Of a DNA stretch of 64,000 nt, positions 61,146 to 64,000 are shown one piece after another (position 1 is the first letter of the stretch; every line of letters starts with the position of its first letter). Where the stretch lies: contig NZ_JAADZV010000003.1 in the NCBI RefSeq assembly GCF_010645075.1, positions 62,001 through 126,000 of the forward strand, read 5' to 3'. The translations under genes and the position numbers were made by a program. Source of the DNA: Flavobacterium limi (GTDB lineage: Bacteria; Bacteroidota; Bacteroidia; Flavobacteriales; Flavobacteriaceae). The notes below the pieces were generated by a model. The model had not been told where the DNA came from, made no database searches, and saw only the letters and a list, made by a program, of their open reading frames with translations.

Positions 61146-61679
61146 GTGCAAAAAGAAATCATAGTTCTCCTTGGCGGTCCTGGCACAGGAAAATCTACGC
61201 TTATAAACGAATTAGTAGCTCGTGGCTATTGCTGTTACCCTGAAATTTCCAGACAGGTTACTCTCGAAGCACAACAGCGTGGTATTGACCAATTATTTCT
61301 GGAACAGCCTTTATTGTTTAGCGAAATGTTGCTGCAAGGCCGTATCAAACAGTTTGAAAACGCACTTACTGAACCTGACAATATCGTTTTTATAGATCGC
61401 GGGATTCCTGACGTTGTTGCTTATATGGATTATATTGGCGATGCATATCCGGAACATTTTTCTAAAGCCTGTGAGGATTTCAAATATTCCAAAACTTTTA
61501 TTTTACCCCCATGGGAAGAAATCTACGAAAGCGATACAGAACGTTACGAGAATTTTGAACAGGCATTGGCAATCCAGGAACACCTTATTGAGACATATAA
61601 AAAATACGGTTACAATTTAATCGAGGTTCCAAAAGACACGGTTGAAAACAGAATTCTTTATATATTAGACAAAATTTAG
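61146..61679 (+). CDS. P-loop ATPase/kinase (AAA_28-like)
   Basis: In this 177-residue protein, Walker A is LLGGPGTGKSTLINEL close to the N-terminus, with the Walker B-like FIDRGIPDVVAYMDY. GYCCYPEISRQVTLEAQQRG and FILPPWEEIYESDTERYENF match AAA_28-type small ATPases that resemble nucleoside kinases. The start is GTG. It lies 65 bases before recQ on the same strand. The substrate is unknown; NadR-like kinase relatives have been proposed for the fold, but nothing here decides that. Confidence 0.85.
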   Translation: MQKEIIVLLGGPGTGKSTLINELVARGYCCYPEISRQVTLEAQQRGIDQLFLEQPLLFSEMLLQGRIKQFENALTEPDNIVFIDRGIPDVVAYMDYIGDAYPEHFSKACEDFKYSKTFILPPWEEIYESDTERYENFEQALAIQEHLIETYKKYGYNLIEVPKDTVENRILYILDKI

Positions 61680-61744
61680 CAGTCAGGATTAAAGTTGCAA
61701 AACCAGAAACTGCTTTCTAAATTTTTAACTTTAATACTTTGGTC

Positions 61745-63640
61745 ATGCAGGAAGCACAGGATATTCTTTTAAAATACTGGAAACATACCAGTTTCCGACC
61801 GCTGCAAAAAGAAATTATTGATTCGGTTTTAGAAGGCCACGACACTTTTGCACTGCTTCCCACAGGTGGAGGGAAATCGATTTGTTTTCAGGTTCCCGCA
61901 ATAATGCAGCCAGGAATTTGTCTTGTTATTTCGCCTTTAATTGCTTTAATGAAAGATCAGGTTGCGAATTTGCAAAAACGAGACATTAAAGCGATTGCCC
62001 TTACAGGCGGAATTCATACTGATGAAATCATCGATCTTCTGGACAATTGCCAATACGGAAATTACAAGTTTTTATACCTTTCTCCTGAGCGCTTACAGTC
62101 TGACTGGATTTTGGAGCGTATTAAAAATCTTCCAATAAATTTAATCGCAATTGATGAAGCACATTGTGTTTCGCAGTGGGGACACGATTTTCGACCGGCT
62201 TATCTGAAGATTTCAGAACTTAAAAAATACTTTCCGAAGACTCCTTTTTTAGCTTTGACCGCTACAGCAACACCGAGAGTTATTGAAGATATTAAAACCG
62301 AATTAGGATTAAAAGACCCCAATTTTTTCCAACAGTCTTTTGAAAGAAAAAATATCGCATACATGGTCTTTGAAATAGAAGACAAATTGTACCGTGTCGA
62401 ACAAATTTTAAAAAAAAATCCACAGCCATCAATTATATATGTCCGTAACAGAAAATCGTGCCTGAATATGTCAACACAGCTACAATCGTTGGGGTTCAGG
62501 GCAACTTATTATCACGGCGGACTTTCGGCTAAAGAAAAAGACAAAAACATGCAATTGTGGATGTCGGAGCAGGCACAGGTTATTGTTGCCACAAATGCCT
62601 TTGGAATGGGGATTGACAAAGACAACGTAAAAACGGTCATTCATACCCAGTTGCCTGAAAACTTAGAAAATTATTATCAGGAATCCGGAAGGGCCGGACG
62701 AAACGGAGAAAAAGCCTTTTCGGTTTTACTTTACAACAATTCTGATGCAAATCAGACAGAACAGCAGTTTTTAAGTGGCCTGCCAGACAAAAAGTTTCTG
62801 AAAACGATGTATATCAAGCTTTGCAACTATTTTCAGATTGCGTATGGCGAAGGATTAGACGAGTCGTTTTCGTTTAAACTAAATCATTTTTGCAATAAAT
62901 ATGACTTCCCAACTTTAAAGACCTACAACTCTTTGCAGTTTTTGAATCAGCAGGGAATCATTACCTTATCACAGGAATTTTCAGAGAAGATTACCATGCA
63001 GTTTTTAATCGAGTCGAAAGAAGTGATTCGGTACATGAGTCTAAATCCGAATGATGAAGAAGTTATCCTTGCGATTTTGAGAACCTACCCGGGTGTTTAC
63101 GAAATGAAAACACCTTTTAACCTTTCGCTTATAGCCAAAAAGTCACAACATACTGAAGAACAGGTTTTGGCTGTTTTAGAAAGACTAAGAGAAAAAGAAA
63201 TCATTGAATACAAATCAAAAAATAATGATGCCACCATATTGTTTAATGAAGTCCGCGAAGATGAATTAACTATAAACAGAGTTTCAAAATATCTGGAAAA
63301 ACAGAATCAGTTAAAAAAAGAGCAGCTAATGTCTGTTCTACATTATATAAAGGAAAACAAAACCTGCAAAAACAGATTAGTTTTAGATTATTTTGGAGAA
63401 GAAACGATGGAGAACTGTGGTGTCTGCTCCTACTGTATCATCCAAAAAGGAAAAATTACAGAAGCCGATTCAATTGCTGATAAAATACTTCATTTATTAA
63501 AAACAACTGCATTAACTTCGCGGGAGATTCAGAATCAGATAAAATTAGATACTAAAGATGTTTTAGCGGTAATTCAGGAATTATTAGAAAACAATCACAT
63601 CGTTATTTTAGCGAACAATAAATACACTTTAAAAACCTGA
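61745..63640 (+). CDS. recQ: ATP-dependent DNA helicase RecQ
   Basis: This 631-residue helicase unwinds DNA 3' to 5' in recombination and repair. It has FRPLQKEIIDSVLEGHD (Q motif), LLPTGGGKSICFQVPA (Walker A), IDEAHCVSQWGHDFRPAY (DEAH and aromatic loop), VIVATNAFGMGIDK and YQESGRAGRNGE. The zinc site is Cys-x16-Cys-x2-Cys-x2-Cys (ending CGVCSYC), followed by a winged-helix RQC-like end. No HRDC domain follows, so this is the short class. The ATG at 61745 is preferred over TTG at 61739. It overlaps fmt by one base (TGATG). Confidence 0.95.
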   Translation: MQEAQDILLKYWKHTSFRPLQKEIIDSVLEGHDTFALLPTGGGKSICFQVPAIMQPGICLVISPLIALMKDQVANLQKRDIKAIALTGGIHTDEIIDLLDNCQYGNYKFLYLSPERLQSDWILERIKNLPINLIAIDEAHCVSQWGHDFRPAYLKISELKKYFPKTPFLALTATATPRVIEDIKTELGLKDPNFFQQSFERKNIAYMVFEIEDKLYRVEQILKKNPQPSIIYVRNRKSCLNMSTQLQSLGFRATYYHGGLSAKEKDKNMQLWMSEQAQVIVATNAFGMGIDKDNVKTVIHTQLPENLENYYQESGRAGRNGEKAFSVLLYNNSDANQTEQQFLSGLPDKKFLKTMYIKLCNYFQIAYGEGLDESFSFKLNHFCNKYDFPTLKTYNSLQFLNQQGIITLSQEFSEKITMQFLIESKEVIRYMSLNPNDEEVILAILRTYPGVYEMKTPFNLSLIAKKSQHTEEQVLAVLERLREKEIIEYKSKNNDATILFNEVREDELTINRVSKYLEKQNQLKKEQLMSVLHYIKENKTCKNRLVLDYFGEETMENCGVCSYCIIQKGKITEADSIADKILHLLKTTALTSREIQNQIKLDTKDVLAVIQELLENNHIVILANNKYTLKT

Positions 63641-64000
63641 TGGAAAAATTACGAATTATATTCATGGGAACTCCTGAGTTTGCAGTTGGCATTCTGGATA
63701 CCATTCTTAAAAACAATTATGAAGTTGCCGGTGTCATTACTGCTGCTGATAAACCGGCAGGACGAGGGCAAAAAATAAAATATTCAGCTGTAAAAGAATA
63801 TGCACTGGCGAACAACCTTACATTATTGCAGCCAACCAATTTAAAAGACGAAGATTTTTTATCCGAATTAAAAGCACTGAATGCCAATTTACAAATTGTA
63901 GTTGCTTTTAGAATGCTTCCAAAAGCAGTCTGGGAAATGCCCGCGTTAGGAACCTTTAATCTTCATGCATCGTTATTACCAAATTATCGCGGTGCTGCAC
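63640..64000 (+). CDS. fmt: Methionyl-tRNA formyltransferase (3' end outside window)
   Basis: The 120 visible residues start MEKLRIIFMGTPEFAVGILD and include ITAADKPAGRGQKI, and near the edge FNLHASLLPNYRGAA, the formyl-tetrahydrofolate-binding motif. The enzyme adds the formyl group to initiator Met-tRNA. The ATG shares a base with the recQ stop, so the genes are coupled. The frame is open to the last base, so the rest, including the catalytic Asp and C-terminal domain, lies beyond the window. Confidence 0.96.
   Translation, partial: MEKLRIIFMGTPEFAVGILDTILKNNYEVAGVITAADKPAGRGQKIKYSAVKEYALANNLTLLQPTNLKDEDFLSELKALNANLQIVVAFRMLPKAVWEMPALGTFNLHASLLPNYRGAA

Overview
The window is low-GC DNA from a member of the Bacteroidota, most probably Flavobacterium or a close relative. 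Four things point there. Promoters follow the TTG-N18-21-TAnnTTTG pattern of that phylum. Ribosome binding sites are weak or absent. Three secreted proteins or candidates end in type IX secretion (T9SS) sorting domains. The families present are typical of the group: DUF4252, DUF4290, DUF5686, ABC-F, GlmU-like, ZapA followed by a 6S-like RNA, and RNase Y. I saw no rRNA, tRNA, CRISPR array, prophage or insertion sequence.

Layout. 1-4067: a PrcB-like fragment, a small exported protein, then an ECF sigma factor translationally coupled to an unusual protein with an inner-membrane segment, a long repeat-bearing linker and an outer-membrane barrel, followed by MepB. 4122-10324: a large T9SS-exported nuclease, an SDR dehydrogenase, a disordered protein and two RNA-modifying enzymes (RluE-like, TrmL). 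10456-22095: a vitamin B12 island. It has a BtuFCD-type ABC importer, a Cys-rich CWC/DUF5522 protein, cobU, a bluB-cobT fusion, cobS and cobC. A cobalamin riboswitch then precedes a BtuB-type TonB-dependent receptor, a BtuG-like beta-propeller lipoprotein and a T9SS-sorted surface protein. The set suggests surface capture of corrinoids, uptake, and rebuilding of the lower ligand by salvage.

22184-41787: mostly housekeeping. It includes a GNAT protein, a hydrolase, rpmH, carB without its allosteric domain, a second ECF sigma operon with two DUF4252 proteins, an S41 protease, an ABC-F ATPase, a GlmU-like protein, rpmE2, a glycosyltransferase, a phosphosugar mutase, an MsbA-like exporter and a DUF2971 protein. 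41967-47533: a minus-strand operon with an M23 peptidase, a TonB-dependent receptor, a frameshifted small membrane protein and an EF-hand lipoprotein. 47713-50074: zapA, 6S-like RNA and rny. 50164-64000: xerD, two small outer-membrane proteins, aroQ, a LamG/T9SS protein, a DUF5686 receptor-like protein, a cation efflux protein, murA with Asp in place of the fosfomycin-target Cys, DUF4290, DUF493, a P-loop ATPase, recQ and the start of fmt.

Two non-coding patterns recur. One is a family of 75-95 bp intergenic elements whose central hairpin keeps pairing while its sequence changes (10374, 13990, 23477, 37126, 57147, degenerate at 60995). The other is a set of arrays with an 8-base period that begin at or just after stop codons and often sit as inverted pairs around a hairpin (33628, 41801, 57358, 59694).
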